The position numbers and the translations under genes are program-made. A stretch of DNA of 64,000 bases, taken from the NCBI GenBank assembly GCA_027494115.1, contig JAOSJL010000003.1, forward strand, positions 43,016-107,015, in the 5' to 3' direction. Under the pieces are notes generated by a model that was not told where the DNA came from, made no database searches, and was given only the letters and a program-made list of their open reading frames with translations. How positions within the stretch are numbered: position 1 is the stretch's first letter; every line of letters starts with the position of its first letter. This document shows, in pieces, positions 17,522 to 27,070 of the stretch. Source of the DNA: Acidimicrobiia bacterium (GTDB taxonomy: Bacteria > Actinomycetota > Acidimicrobiia > IMCC26256 > JAOSJL01).

Positions 17522-18730
17522 ATGACGACGATCGGCCTCTGGGGCGGCTTCGACCTCGAGTCGCTCGGCGCACAGCTCGCGCTCCGAGTCGTGCGCGCCG
17601 AGCTCGAGCGACGCCTCCCCACCGCCGCCGTGCGCGCCTTCGCCCCCTACGGGGCAACGCGCCCGATCCCGTTCGACGGTGGGGAGCCGGTGGAGCCACT
17701 CGACCCACCGAGCCCCGAGCACATCAGGGCCCTCGCCGACGCGCTCGACCTCGTGGTCGTGGTGGGCGACCTCGCCGATCTCGATCCCGTCGCCCTAGCC
17801 TCGGCGTACGGGGTGCCCGAGGCGACCGCCTCGGCGCTCGCGCACCTCCTGGTGACCGGGCTGCCCGAGGTGCCGCTGGCGTGGAGTTCCGTCTCGGTCC
17901 CTGCGCACCTCGCGGAGGACGCGCCGCGGTGCGCGCGCGTTAGCGTCGTCGACACGCCGTCGATCGGCGTGCTCCCAGGGGTGGATCGTGTGCCGGAGCC
18001 CGCGGTGCTCGCAACGCGTGTGTTCCCGCGGCGCGTTGTGGACAAGCGGCTCTCCTTCCTGCGTGCGATGGGGTGGTGGCCCGCGCAAGGGTCCCCGACG
18101 GTGGTGCAGGGCGGAGCCGTCGATGCCGACCGCGCGGGAGAGGTCGCCGAGGCCCTCGGCCGCGCTTCCGTCGTCGTCGTCGAAGCGGACTCCGGCGACT
18201 CTGCGTTTGCCGACGCACTGACGGCGCTCCTGCCGGCAGCGCTGCGCGTCCCGGCACTCGCGGGTGTCGAGGACAGGGTCGCCGCCGTCGCCTCATCCCG
18301 TGCAGTGGTCGCCGCCTCCCCGACACTGCGAGCTCTCGCCGTCGCCTACGGCCGCCCCGTCGCGGGCCTCGACACCGCCGCGTCACCGGAAGCCCCGCAA
18401 CCGGCCGGCGCTCCGGCGGAGATCCTCGATGCCGAGTACGACTCTCTCGCTGCCCTCGTCGCCGGCGCGGACGTTACGCCTCTCGTCGCTGCCGAGGTGG
18501 CGGCCGTCCGGGCAGCCCTCGATGCTCGCGGTCGCAGACTCGCGATCGAGAGATCTGCGATGGCCGACTACGTCGCGTCCATCCAGTCGGACTACGAGGG
18601 CCGCCTCGCGCGCTGCGCCGACGAGGCCGGCGCCGTCGCGCGCGAGAACGCCCTGCTCCGCAGTCGCTGGTCGATACGACTGCGATCGGCAGCAGGGCGC
18701 GCCGCCCGCCGGATGGTTCGTCGACCGTGA
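17522..18730 (+). CDS. Polysaccharide pyruvyl transferase-like protein
   Basis: 402 residues. The start (MTTIGLWGGFDLESLGAQLA) resembles the N-terminal Gly-rich strand and G(D/S)xxL motif of the polysaccharide pyruvyl transferase family. The second half keeps a GT-B-like pattern (SSRAVVAASPTLRALAVAYG resembles the family's SRLHALIFA...G region without its conserved His). The last 80 residues form a charged helix ending in a basic tail (RSAAGRAARRMVRRP). Missing family residues make a ketal-transfer reaction uncertain. It lies 7 bases after the GT4-GT4 gene and overlaps the following GT2 gene by four bases. Confidence 0.55.
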   Translation: MTTIGLWGGFDLESLGAQLALRVVRAELERRLPTAAVRAFAPYGATRPIPFDGGEPVEPLDPPSPEHIRALADALDLVVVVGDLADLDPVALASAYGVPEATASALAHLLVTGLPEVPLAWSSVSVPAHLAEDAPRCARVSVVDTPSIGVLPGVDRVPEPAVLATRVFPRRVVDKRLSFLRAMGWWPAQGSPTVVQGGAVDADRAGEVAEALGRASVVVVEADSGDSAFADALTALLPAALRVPALAGVEDRVAAVASSRAVVAASPTLRALAVAYGRPVAGLDTAASPEAPQPAGAPAEILDAEYDSLAALVAGADVTPLVAAEVAAVRAALDARGRRLAIERSAMADYVASIQSDYEGRLARCADEAGAVARENALLRSRWSIRLRSAAGRAARRMVRRP

Positions 18731-20039
18731 CCCATTCAAGTCGATCCGACACGTTCGTGATTCCCGGTTGTGCCACGCCGCTGATATCGGTGTGCATGGT
18801 CACCTACGGAGCACGCGATTGGGTCGAACGCACGCTCCGGGCGCTCGTCGACCACACTCACGTCGCCTACGAGCTGATCGTCGTAGACAACGGCTCGACC
18901 GACGGCACCGTGGAGATGCTGCAGTCACGTCTGCACGGCGCGACGATCGTCGTCGCCGGCCGCAACCTCGGGTTCGCTGCAGGAAACGACCTCGCAGTAG
19001 CACACGCGCGAGGACGTTACGTGTGCCTCCTGAACCCGGACGCGCTCGTGCCGCCGGGCTGGGCGGCCGATCTCCTCTCGCCGTTCGAATCCGATCCGTC
19101 GATCGGAGCGACGGTCCCGGTGTTCGTCTGGCCCGACGGCGTCCTCCAGGAGGCAGGTTCGATCGTCGAGGCCGATGGCCGCGTCGTCGCCTACGGCGCC
19201 CGAGAGGACGCAGACGACCCCGAGCACCGGTTCCCGCGAGAGGTCCCGTACGCGTCCGCCGCGTGCCTCGTGATTCCCAGGTCGGTCTACCTCCGCCTCG
19301 GCGGGCTCGATCCGGCCTTCGGTACCGGCTACTACGAGGACGTCGACCTCGCGTTCGAGCTGGCGGCCGTCGGGCTCCACGTCCGCCTCCAGCCGTCGGT
19401 GCGGGTGGTCCACGCCCAGGGGGCGACCGCCCCCAGCCACGAGGTCGCCGTTGCGCGGCGCGACGCCAACCAGGCGCTCTTCGTGGAGCGTTGGGGGTGG
19501 CGTCTCGCCGGACGGCCCACGGTCTTCGGCGCGCACCTGCCGCATCGTCGCTACGCCGCGCGACTTCGGTGCGCCCGATCGTGTCCTCCTCGTCTACCCG
19601 AGACTCCCCGAACCCGGCACGGGCGCGGCATGGGAGGCCGGCGAATCCCTACGCGACGGCCGGGTGACGCTCCTCGTGCTCGAGGGCGGCGGGCGCGAGA
19701 GTGCGGCGGCCGGCGCATGGCTGGCGCGCGGCGTAGAGGTCGCGTCGCCCGACGACCCTGCGCGGTGGCTGGCCGAGCGGCGCTTCCACTTCGCTGCGAT
19801 CATGGCCGACCCCGCCGTGACAGCGGGCCTCGACGATGCCCTGGCCGACACCCAACCGCAGGCAGCGAGGTCGCCGTTGCCCGACGGAGAGCACCTCGGG
19901 GACCCGGAGCGCTCGGAGGCTCTCCTGCTCGACCTCGGCCTCGTCCCTTCGGGTCGGGGCAATCGGGGTGTTCGTGGCGGCCGGCGCGCCCACCTCGAGG
20001 GCAGCAGACGCGATGCCGCCCACGCCTAGCCCTCGCTGA
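18727..20039 (+). CDS. GT2 rhamnosyltransferase-like glycosyltransferase with a C-terminal second domain (two frameshifts)
   Basis: The N-terminal 270 residues are a GT-A glycosyltransferase: LISVCMVTYGARDWVERTLR, YELIVVDNGSTDG, GRNLGFAAGNDLAVAHARGR, LLNPDALVPPGWA and FGTGYYEDVDLAFEL (the ED(V/I)D motif of WbbL-type rhamnosyltransferases). A shift at about 19560 leads into a second domain that starts PDRVLLVYPRLPEPGTGAAW, a pattern seen C-terminal to some GT2 enzymes. A further shift near 19955 gives IGVFVAAGAPTSRAADAMPP and a stop at 20039. GTG 18727 overlaps the upstream stop. The 3' end meets the convergent wzt gene with a 14-base overlap. Confidence 0.8.
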
Positions 20040-21275
20040 CGACCCTGCCGGCTCCGTCGTCGCTACCGACCCCGCCTCCGACGCCAGGGCGCACCTCGAC
20101 AGCGAGAGGCACGTCGACGGTGCCGTCTGCGACGCCGGGGTTCATCACCTCGAAGCGCTCCTGCTGCTCGTGCCACGCGAAGACGGTCCCGCCGTCGGTG
20201 CTGGTGATACCCAGTGTTATCGGGTACTCGCCGTCGAGGAACGGCACCCTCGGCACCGTCAGGATGATCTCGCCACGTCCGCTCAGAGGCGGGATGACGA
20301 CGCCCATCGCGTGAGTCGTGATCCCGAAGAGCTTGCGTCCGGCGTTGTCGTGGATCGCGAACGAGATCGAGAGGTCGTCGACATCGCCGTCGGCCTCGTA
20401 CCCGATGCGCACTGCTAGCGGCTCACCCGGGAGCACGTACTGGCGCTCCCCGATCCCGGGTGCTCGATCCTCACTCCTGCCATGCGTACCGGCGGGGCGG
20501 GTACGGGGGCCGCGTGACCCCCGCCATCGGGTACGGCTGCGGCCCCACCCGGCAGTAGGTGCTCCCGCAGAACGCGCACCGCCTCGCCCGCGCCGCCCGA
20601 GAACAGGAGGTTGCCGTGATCCAGCACCGCGGCCTCGTTGCAGATCTGGCGCACCAGATCAGCAGCGTGCGAGACGACGATGATCGTGCGCCCTTCCCGT
20701 TGAAGCTGACGGACCCGGTTGAGGCACTTGCGCTGGAACGCCTCGTCCCCAACGGCGAGGACCTCGTCGACGAGAAGGATGTCGGGATCCACATTGACCG
20801 CGACGGCGAAGCCGAGCCTCACGTACATGCCGGACGAGTAGTGACGGACCTGCTGGTCGATGAACCGCTCGAGCTCGGCGAATCCGACCATGTCGTCGAA
20901 TCGCCTGTCGATCTCCCTGCGCGAGAGGCCGAGGATCGAGGCGTTCAGATAGACGTTCTCGCGTCCTGTCAGCTCCGGGTGGAATCCGGCGCCGAGCTCC
21001 AGCAGAGCGGCGATCCGCCCCTCGGTGAAGATCTCGCCCTCTGTCGGCTGCAGGAGGCCCGCTATGCACTTGAGGAGCGTCGACTTGCCCGATCCGTTGT
21101 GCCCGATGAGGCCGAGAGTGCTGCCGTGCTCGACGCGGAGATTGATGTCGCGCAGCGCCCAGAAGTCGGTGTGCGTGCCACGGCCCAGGTGGATGAACCT
21201 CTCCTTCAGCGACTGGTACTTGTCGCTCGACAGTCGGAAGCGCTTTGAGACGCCGGTGATCTCGATCGCCGCCAT
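20026..21275 (-). CDS. wzt: Polysaccharide ABC exporter ATP-binding protein Wzt with C-terminal carbohydrate-binding domain (frameshifted)
   Basis: About 416 residues. The ATPase part has the TagH/Wzt-specific features: SDKYQSLKERFIHLGRG, Walker A GHNGSGKST, RIAALLELGAGFHPELTGRE, signature HYSSGMYVRLGFAVA and DPDILLVDEVLAVGDEAFQ. After RIEHPG the frame shifts at about 20455 (CCCGGG run) and continues ERQYVLPGEPLAVRIGYEAD, a beta-sandwich like the Wzt C-terminal domain that recognises the non-reducing end of the glycan. The presence of that domain suggests export of a chain finished by a specific terminal modification, perhaps by the methyltransferases of this locus. The start codon shares a base with the wzm stop. 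Confidence 0.87.
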
Positions 21276-22146
21276 CAGAGCTCCTCGCCGAAGTTCCCCT
21301 CGAGGCGCCCGAAGACCGTGAGCGCGACGAGGAGCAGAACGAGCGCGAGCGCTGCCACGGCACCGAGATAGGCCGCGTACCCGCCTATGGACCAGCCAGG
21401 CAGGATCTGCTCGACCCCGCCGAAGCGATCACCCACGGCGGCCACGTCGACCTTCGCATAGAAGGCACGTTGGAATACGAGGGTGATCGCAGTGACCGGG
21501 TTCATCATGTAGATGGCGACCTGCCACTTCTCCTCGCGGCCACCCATGAGCATGAACGGGTACACGATCGGCGTGAACCAGAACCACGCGAGCAGCGCGA
21601 GGTCGAGGAAGTGCTGGGTATCACGCAAGTAGACGTTTACGGCAGCGAGGACGAGCGCCATCGCCGCCGTGAGGGTCACGATCACGACGAGCGCCGGGAT
21701 CACCAGGGAAGGTAGGCGAATGCGACGTCGTACCTGATGATCGCGAGGAACGCGAGGAGCACGCTCATCTGCAGGAAGAAGTTGACCAGTGCCGAGCCGA
21801 TGGATGCGAACACGAGTATCTCGCGCGGGAACCAGACCTTCTTGACTAGTCCGGCGTTCACGACGACGGCGGATGTCCCAGCGGAGATGCCGCTCGAGAA
21901 GAAGTTCCAGACGAGGAGCCCCGAGAGCAGGTACACGGGGAAGGACGGAATCCCCGCGCGGAGGATCACCTGGAAGGCGACTGAGAACACCACGAGGTAC
22001 AGCAGCGGGTTCACGAGCGACCACAGGAACCCGAGCGAGCTGTTCTTGTACTTGACCTTGAGCTCTTTGCGGACCAAGCCGACCAGGAGCTCACGGTACG
22101 CCCAGATGTCGGTGAGCCTGGTGCGGAGGCCTCGGCGGGCGCGCAC
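21275..22146 (-). CDS. wzm: Polysaccharide ABC exporter permease Wzm (frameshifted)
   Basis: About 290 residues, ABC-2 type permease. The N-terminal amphipathic start YRELLVGLVRKELKVKYKNS is followed by the family signature LGFLWSLVNPLLYLVVFSVA and VKKVWFPREILVFASIGSAL. At about 21705 one base must be skipped; the other frame then supplies LVIPALVVIVTLTAAMALVL, VNVYLRDTQHFLDLALLAWF and YMMNPVTAITLVFQRAFY. With Wzt it forms the channel that moves lipid-linked polysaccharide across the membrane. A second, distinct exporter lies at 37782-39603. Confidence 0.88.
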
Positions 22147-22284
22147 GACTCTGGTGGGGGATTCGTGGATCGTCTCATATGAGGAGCGGCGGGCGCCCGG
22201 GCCGGTGGATCGACCGAGAAGGGGCGTCCTCGGCCCGGATCCTAGTGGCCGGCTGCTCCGGGAACTCCGATGCGTCCGAGTCGA

Positions 22285-23922
22285 TTACGACGCCGCCGCC
22301 GCGACGATGGGCTGATCCAGCACCATCCCTCCCGTGCTGCCGTGATAGCCGGCGTCGCCGAACGCGAACACCCCGCCGTCGCGCGCCGTGAGCCAGTAGC
22401 CGCCGCCGGTCGGCGTAGGCGTGAAGTCGACGATGGGACGGTCGAGGGTCATGCCGCCCGTCGAGCCGTGATATCGGGCGCTGCCGAACGCGAAGACGCC
22501 ACCGTCGGCCGCGCAGAGCCAGTAGCCGCGACCGTCGGAGGTCGGCGCCATGTCGACGACCGGCTGGTCGAGGACGATGCCACCGGTGGACCCGAAGAAC
22601 TGTGCGTCGCCGAACGAGAAGATCCCACCATCTGCAGCGGCGAGCCAGTAGCCCTGTCCGCCCGCGGTCGAGGCAAGCGTGACGATCGGCATCCGGAGGG
22701 CGATCCGGGCGGCGGAGCCATGGAACTCGGCGTCGCCGAACGCGAAGATCCCGCCATCGGATGCGGCAAGCCAGTAGCCGCCACCGCCGGGCGACGGAGA
22801 CATGTCGACGATCGGGGCCACCAGGGACACGCCACCGGTGCTGCCGTGGAACCGCGCGTCGCCGAACGAGAAGATCCCGCCGTCGGATGCCGCCAGCCAG
22901 TAGCCGCGTCTCGTGGGGGTCGGAGCCATCGCTACCACCGGATCGACGAGGGGCACGCCACCGGTGCTGCCGTGGAAGTCCGCGTCGCCGAAGGAGAAGA
23001 TCCCGCCGTCGGATGCCGCCAGCCAGTAGCCACCTCCCGCGTCGCCCAACCCGAACTGCGCCAGCCACGGCTCGTATGTGGCCACGCGGGCGTAGACGCC
23101 GGGCAGGACGCTGCACCCGTATCCCCAGGAGACGACGCCGACCAGGATCGGCGCGCCTCCCGGCCCGGTCGTCGTCAGCGGGCCCCCACTGTCGCCCTGG
23201 CAGGTGTCGGGCGCCGTGGCACCCACCGGCGACGCGGTACCGGCGCAGAGCATCGTCTGCGGGTCGAAGACACCTCCGAAGACGCCATTGCAGGTGGAAT
23301 CGGAGCGCAGCGGCAGAGAGGCTCGCCAGAGATCATGGGGATACGAGAGGCAGGAACCGCCCGCGTTCACGTTGTTGCAGCCGAACCCGACCACCTTCGC
23401 GCGATCTCCCGGCTCCCAGGACCCCTCGTTGTCGTGCCCTGCCAGCGTCACGCCCGCCGTAGGGATCGACCGGGAGAGCTTCACGACCGCTATGTCGTTC
23501 CGGCTCGCGAGCGGATCCCAGGCCGGGTGCACGGTGATCGACGACGACCGTACGAGGGTTCCGCTACCGTCGAGGAGGTCGGTGCCGTAGAGGACGTCGA
23601 CCTCGCGGAGGTCGTCGACGCAGTGCGCCGCGGTCACCACGACCTTGGGGGCCACGACGGTTCCGCCGCAGAACTGCCGCTGGAAGAAGTCGCTCCCCGA
23701 GGTGAAGAGGAGCGCGACGTACCAGGGGAAGTCGCCGGCCACCGCAGGCAACCCGTTCGTGACCCGCGGTTCGATGTCGCGTCTCGTGCTGCTCTGCTCC
23801 GCGGCCGATCCTGCGACAGGGCTCAGGGAGATGCCGGCAACCGCGATGGCAGCGCAGGCAGCCGCGTAGGTGCGCAGTCGAAGGCCACCGAACGGACGAC
23901 CTCTCCCTGCGTAGCGTTGCAT
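22285..23922 (-). CDS. Secreted trypsin-like (S1) serine protease with six C-terminal GYW-DGG repeats
   Basis: 545 residues, intact. Signal peptide near residues 18-42, then a short propeptide and a trypsin domain beginning VTNGLPAVAGDFPWYVAL. The triad is visible as His in VVTAAHCVDD, Asp in SRNDIAVVKLSR and Ser in CQGDSGGPLTTTG; paired Cys are kept (GCNNVNAGGSCL, GYGCSVLPGVY). After about residue 295 come six 42-residue repeats (GYWLAASDGGIFSFGDA and variants), ending at the stop. The same repeat type occurs in the FG-GAP protein at 5728. The repeats probably fold as a beta-propeller that anchors the enzyme to a surface ligand; this is inference. It is upstream of the exporter on the same strand. 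Confidence 0.9.
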   Translation of the reverse strand: MQRYAGRGRPFGGLRLRTYAAACAAIAVAGISLSPVAGSAAEQSSTRRDIEPRVTNGLPAVAGDFPWYVALLFTSGSDFFQRQFCGGTVVAPKVVVTAAHCVDDLREVDVLYGTDLLDGSGTLVRSSSITVHPAWDPLASRNDIAVVKLSRSIPTAGVTLAGHDNEGSWEPGDRAKVVGFGCNNVNAGGSCLSYPHDLWRASLPLRSDSTCNGVFGGVFDPQTMLCAGTASPVGATAPDTCQGDSGGPLTTTGPGGAPILVGVVSWGYGCSVLPGVYARVATYEPWLAQFGLGDAGGGYWLAASDGGIFSFGDADFHGSTGGVPLVDPVVAMAPTPTRRGYWLAASDGGIFSFGDARFHGSTGGVSLVAPIVDMSPSPGGGGYWLAASDGGIFAFGDAEFHGSAARIALRMPIVTLASTAGGQGYWLAAADGGIFSFGDAQFFGSTGGIVLDQPVVDMAPTSDGRGYWLCAADGGVFAFGSARYHGSTGGMTLDRPIVDFTPTPTGGGYWLTARDGGVFAFGDAGYHGSTGGMVLDQPIVAAAAS

Positions 23923-24156
23923 CGCCCGCTCACCTCGCCTGTGCGGCTACCCGGGCCGGGGCTCCGGCCTGTTCGAGCATCGACGCTATCAGCGACTCGA
24001 CGGCAGGTGACCCGAGACGTGCTCGGCACATGCGCGCCTCGCTCGGTCGCGCCCCGGCGATGGACCTGAGCCCAGTCCGGTGCCGTCCCCCCCGTCATCT
24101 CCGGACCCTCGACCCCGAGGGGTTCATCTAGTATCCGATCGACGGGAGGGCTGCGC

Positions 24157-24528
24157 GTGGCCGACGATCGGGAACCGGAGACCTCTGCGCCGAAGCGGCT
24201 GGCCCGGTATGTGGGGCGCCCCGTGACGGGCTACCTCGACCGGCGCTTCGAGGACCTGCACCACCACGTCGACCACCGCGCCGATGCTCTCGGCCAGCGG
24301 ATCGACATGCTCCAGGCAGAGGTGGAGAGGCTGGGAAACAGCGCCCGGTTCGAGACGCTCGCGGCGACCGTCGCCGGCCTCGAGGACCTCACCGAGACCA
24401 TCAGGCGCTTCGCCGACCGCTTCGCCGACCGCACCGGCGAGGTCGCCGACGCCTTCTCCGAGCTGCTGTCGAGAGCCGAGAACCTCGATCGCGGACCCGG
24501 CTCCGAAGCCGGCGGCGCCGACCGGTGA
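24157..24528 (+). CDS. Small coiled-coil protein upstream of an FkbM methyltransferase
   Basis: 123 residues starting at GTG 24157 behind GGGAGGG. A basic motif KRLARYVGRPVTGYLDRRFE leads into long heptad-type helices (DMLQAEVERLGNSARFETLA; RFADRFADRTGEVADAFSEL). The motif matches that of the 87-residue protein at 14802 (ARTVARPVTDPMTRRFD), and both genes overlap the next enzyme gene by GTGA. No described function is known to me. The 230 bases upstream lack genes and probably hold the promoter of this plus-strand unit. Confidence 0.65.
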   Translation: MADDREPETSAPKRLARYVGRPVTGYLDRRFEDLHHHVDHRADALGQRIDMLQAEVERLGNSARFETLAATVAGLEDLTETIRRFADRFADRTGEVADAFSELLSRAENLDRGPGSEAGGADR

Positions 24529-25617
24529 GTCGCCTGCTCTGGGCGCACCTTCCTGCGCCCTGCGGCGACGCGGTGGCCATGGCGATCACGGCGCGATTCG
24601 ATGCCCTCGGCGACGCGGTGCTGAGAGGCGCCTACGAGCCCTCGCCGCCTGCACGACTCGTCTTCGATCTCGTCACTCCCGGTTCGGTCCTCCTCGATCT
24701 CGGCGCCCACCTCGGCGTCGTAGCCCTGGTAGCGGCGCGACTCGGCGCCCACGTCGTCGCGGTGGAAGCCGCACCGGGCAACGCGGAGTGCCTCCGCGCG
24801 AGCAGGAGCGCGAACGGATTCTCGAACCTGCGGGTGGTCGAGGCGGCGGTGAGCAACCGACCCGGAGTGCTCCTGTTCCGCGAGGACGGTGCATACGGAC
24901 AGGTGACCGACGCGCCCGGCACCGGTGTCGTCGAGGTACGCGCCTCGCCGGTCCCCGATCTCCTCGGCGAGCTCGGGCTCGATCGTGTCGACATCATCAA
25001 GCTGGACGTCGAAGGGCACGAGCCGGAGGCGATCGACGGAATGAGCCCGTTGCTCGCACCCCCGACGCACCCCCGTCGTCTTCGAGAGCAATCTGCACAC
25101 GCTCCACCGAGCGGGAGCCACTCCCGCGGATCTGCTGAGGCGGTTCGAGGAGCACGGCTACCGCACGTTCCTGGTGGGCGACCGCGAGCTGATCGCGGCC
25201 GACTCGTCGTCGTTCCAGGTCGAGACGGTCAGCGACTACCTCGCTACGAAGGGCACTACGCCGTCCGGATGGAGGGTCAGAGGGCCTCTCTCTACGGACG
25301 AGATCGTCGAACGCGCGACGATCGAGGCGCGCCATCCCCTGCGACACTCGCGTGCGGCGATCGCGCGCGCCCTCGCCGGCGCCGATCCCTCCCTCAGGTG
25401 CCGGGCCGACGTCGCGGCGATCATCGAGGAGCTGGCGCTCGACCCCGACCGCGAGGTCTCCGGCGCTGCCGCCGACACGTCTCGCGCAGATCCCACAGGG
25501 GCCCCGGAAGGCGGACCAGGGCTGTCGCCACCGCTGAGCGCCCTCGTCGAGGCACTCGGCTCGATCGCCCGGCAGGCAGCGGCTCTGAGGGACGTCGTCG
25601 CCCGCAGCGCTAGATGA
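24525..25617 (+). CDS. FkbM-family SAM-dependent methyltransferase (frameshifted)
   Basis: About 364 residues. It has the FkbM fold: GSVLLDLGAHLGVVALVAAR (SAM motif I), VVAVEAAPGNAECLRASRSA and the family signature DIIKLDVEGHEPEAIDGM. A shift at about 25065 in a CCCCC run leads to VVFESNLHTLHRAGATPADL and FEEHGYRTFLVGDRELIAAD, the normal ending of the catalytic domain. A helical 100-residue extension follows (LSTDEIVERATIEARHPLR...). FkbM enzymes methylate hydroxyls of sugars or polyketides, so a role in glycan decoration fits. It overlaps the coiled-coil gene by four bases. Confidence 0.82.
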
Positions 25618-25640
25618 CCGTCACCCGCCGCTAGCATCGC

Positions 25641-27068
25641 GTGGCGGAATCGAGGCCCCGGAGTCGATTCTCGAGGAGCGCCGCCATGCGCGAGACCCAG
25701 GAAGCGGCACGACGCTGGTTCAGCGTCAGCGCGCCGCCCGGTCCGGAGCCGGTACTCCTGCAGCACCTTCGCTCCTACGGGTTCCGATGGCTTCAAGCGG
25801 CCGACGCTCTGGTCCTCCTCGGCGTGATGATCGCCATCAACCTCGTGCGCTTCGGATCGCAGTGGCCCACCTACCCCATGACGCACTACGCGGTCGGCTT
25901 CGCCGTCGCCTGCACCATCCACCTCGTCGTCTACTACTTCGGTGGCCTCTACGAGCCCGAGAACCGTCTCGGCCACCGTCCCTGGCTGCCTCGCGTCGTA
26001 TGGGCAACGCTGATCGCTGTGCTGCTCGACTCGCTCGCGGCACTCACCACCGGGCGATACCTGATGCCCCGCATCAACCTCGTGTTCCTCATGCTGGCCG
26101 CCTCGGTGCTCCTGACTGCCAACCGCCACCTGTCGCGCGTGATCCGCCTGTCGCGTGCCGGCCCGCCCAGAGTGTTTCTCGTAGGTATCCCCGACGACGT
26201 GAACCTCGCACGCGCACACCTGCACGAGAGCGACCGCGCCGCGGTCATAGTCGGTGAGGTCACCGACATGACGCATCTGCTCGACCACGTCTACGAGGCG
26301 GGCGCCACCGATGTGCTGCTGCTCTCCAGCGACACGCTCTCGGAGCTGTACCCGGAGCCGCTCACCGAGTTCGAACGCCGAGGGATCGGGATGCTCCAGA
26401 GGATCGGGGCCCAGGAGACCCTGCTGGGACTGCGCGAGGTCCGCGAGGTCGCCGGCATGCCGTTCGTGCCGCTGCGCGCCCACACGCTCCTGCCGTCGCG
26501 CGCACGCTTGAAGCGCTGGATCGAGGTGCTGGTGCTTGTGCTCGTCTCACCTGTTGCGGTGCCCGTCTACCTGCTCGCCGCGCTCTATGTGAGGATCGTC
26601 GCCGGTCGCCCGATCCTCTTCCGGCAGGACCGCGTAGGCGCCAACGGGCAGACGTTCAAGATGATCAAGTTCCGCACCATGTACCCGAACGCCGAGGAAG
26701 GGATCGGGCCGGTGCTCGCGCGCAAGAGTGATCCGCGCGTCATACCGGCCTGCCAGTGGCTTCGCGACACGCGGCTCGACGAGCTACCCCAGCTCTGGAA
26801 CGTGCTCAGAGGCGAGATGTCGATAGTCGGGCCGCGGCCGGAGCGTCCCGAGCTGACCGAGCGCCACGTCGAGCTGATACCCGGCTACGCCCGCCGGCAC
26901 GAGATACCTCCGGGGATAACCGGGCTCGCGCAGATTCACGGCCGGTACCACACCGACCCGACCTTCAAGCTCGGCCACGACCTCCAGTACCTGGTCAACT
27001 GGTCACCGATCCTGGATCTCGAGATCGCGCTCCGTACCCTGTGGGTCGTCTTCACACGTCGCGTGTGA
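25641..27068 (+). CDS. Polyprenyl-phosphate sugar-1-phosphate transferase (exopolysaccharide initiating enzyme)
   Basis: 475 residues. Four N-terminal membrane helices (ADALVLLGVMIAINLVRF, HYAVGFAVACTIHLVVYYFG, AARNs region) and a Rossmann-like CoA-binding-type domain (PPRVFLVGIPDDVNLARAHL) come first. A fifth helix follows (IEVLVLVLVSPVAVPVYLLA), then the catalytic domain: GRPILFRQDRVGANGQTFKMI, KFRTM, TRLDELPQLWNVLRGEMSIV and GPRPERPE. This is the WbaP/CpsE class that places the first sugar phosphate on undecaprenyl phosphate. The start could be GTG 25641 or ATG 25686. It is the only initiating transferase in the window, so it most likely primes the polysaccharide made by the locus. Confidence 0.9.
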   Translation: MAESRPRSRFSRSAAMRETQEAARRWFSVSAPPGPEPVLLQHLRSYGFRWLQAADALVLLGVMIAINLVRFGSQWPTYPMTHYAVGFAVACTIHLVVYYFGGLYEPENRLGHRPWLPRVVWATLIAVLLDSLAALTTGRYLMPRINLVFLMLAASVLLTANRHLSRVIRLSRAGPPRVFLVGIPDDVNLARAHLHESDRAAVIVGEVTDMTHLLDHVYEAGATDVLLLSSDTLSELYPEPLTEFERRGIGMLQRIGAQETLLGLREVREVAGMPFVPLRAHTLLPSRARLKRWIEVLVLVLVSPVAVPVYLLAALYVRIVAGRPILFRQDRVGANGQTFKMIKFRTMYPNAEEGIGPVLARKSDPRVIPACQWLRDTRLDELPQLWNVLRGEMSIVGPRPERPELTERHVELIPGYARRHEIPPGITGLAQIHGRYHTDPTFKLGHDLQYLVNWSPILDLEIALRTLWVVFTRRV

Positions 27069-27070
27069 CG

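Noticed and set aside
18073..20418. A 781-codon plus-strand frame
   Set aside because: Its only family-like part (residues after the GTG at 18727) is the GT2 gene; the front is out of frame with the pyruvyl transferase-like gene and the end is antisense to wzt.
22270..24069. A 599-codon plus-strand frame covering the protease gene
   Set aside because: Antisense to the well-supported S1 protease; the repetitive protein it predicts is a mirror of the GYW repeats.
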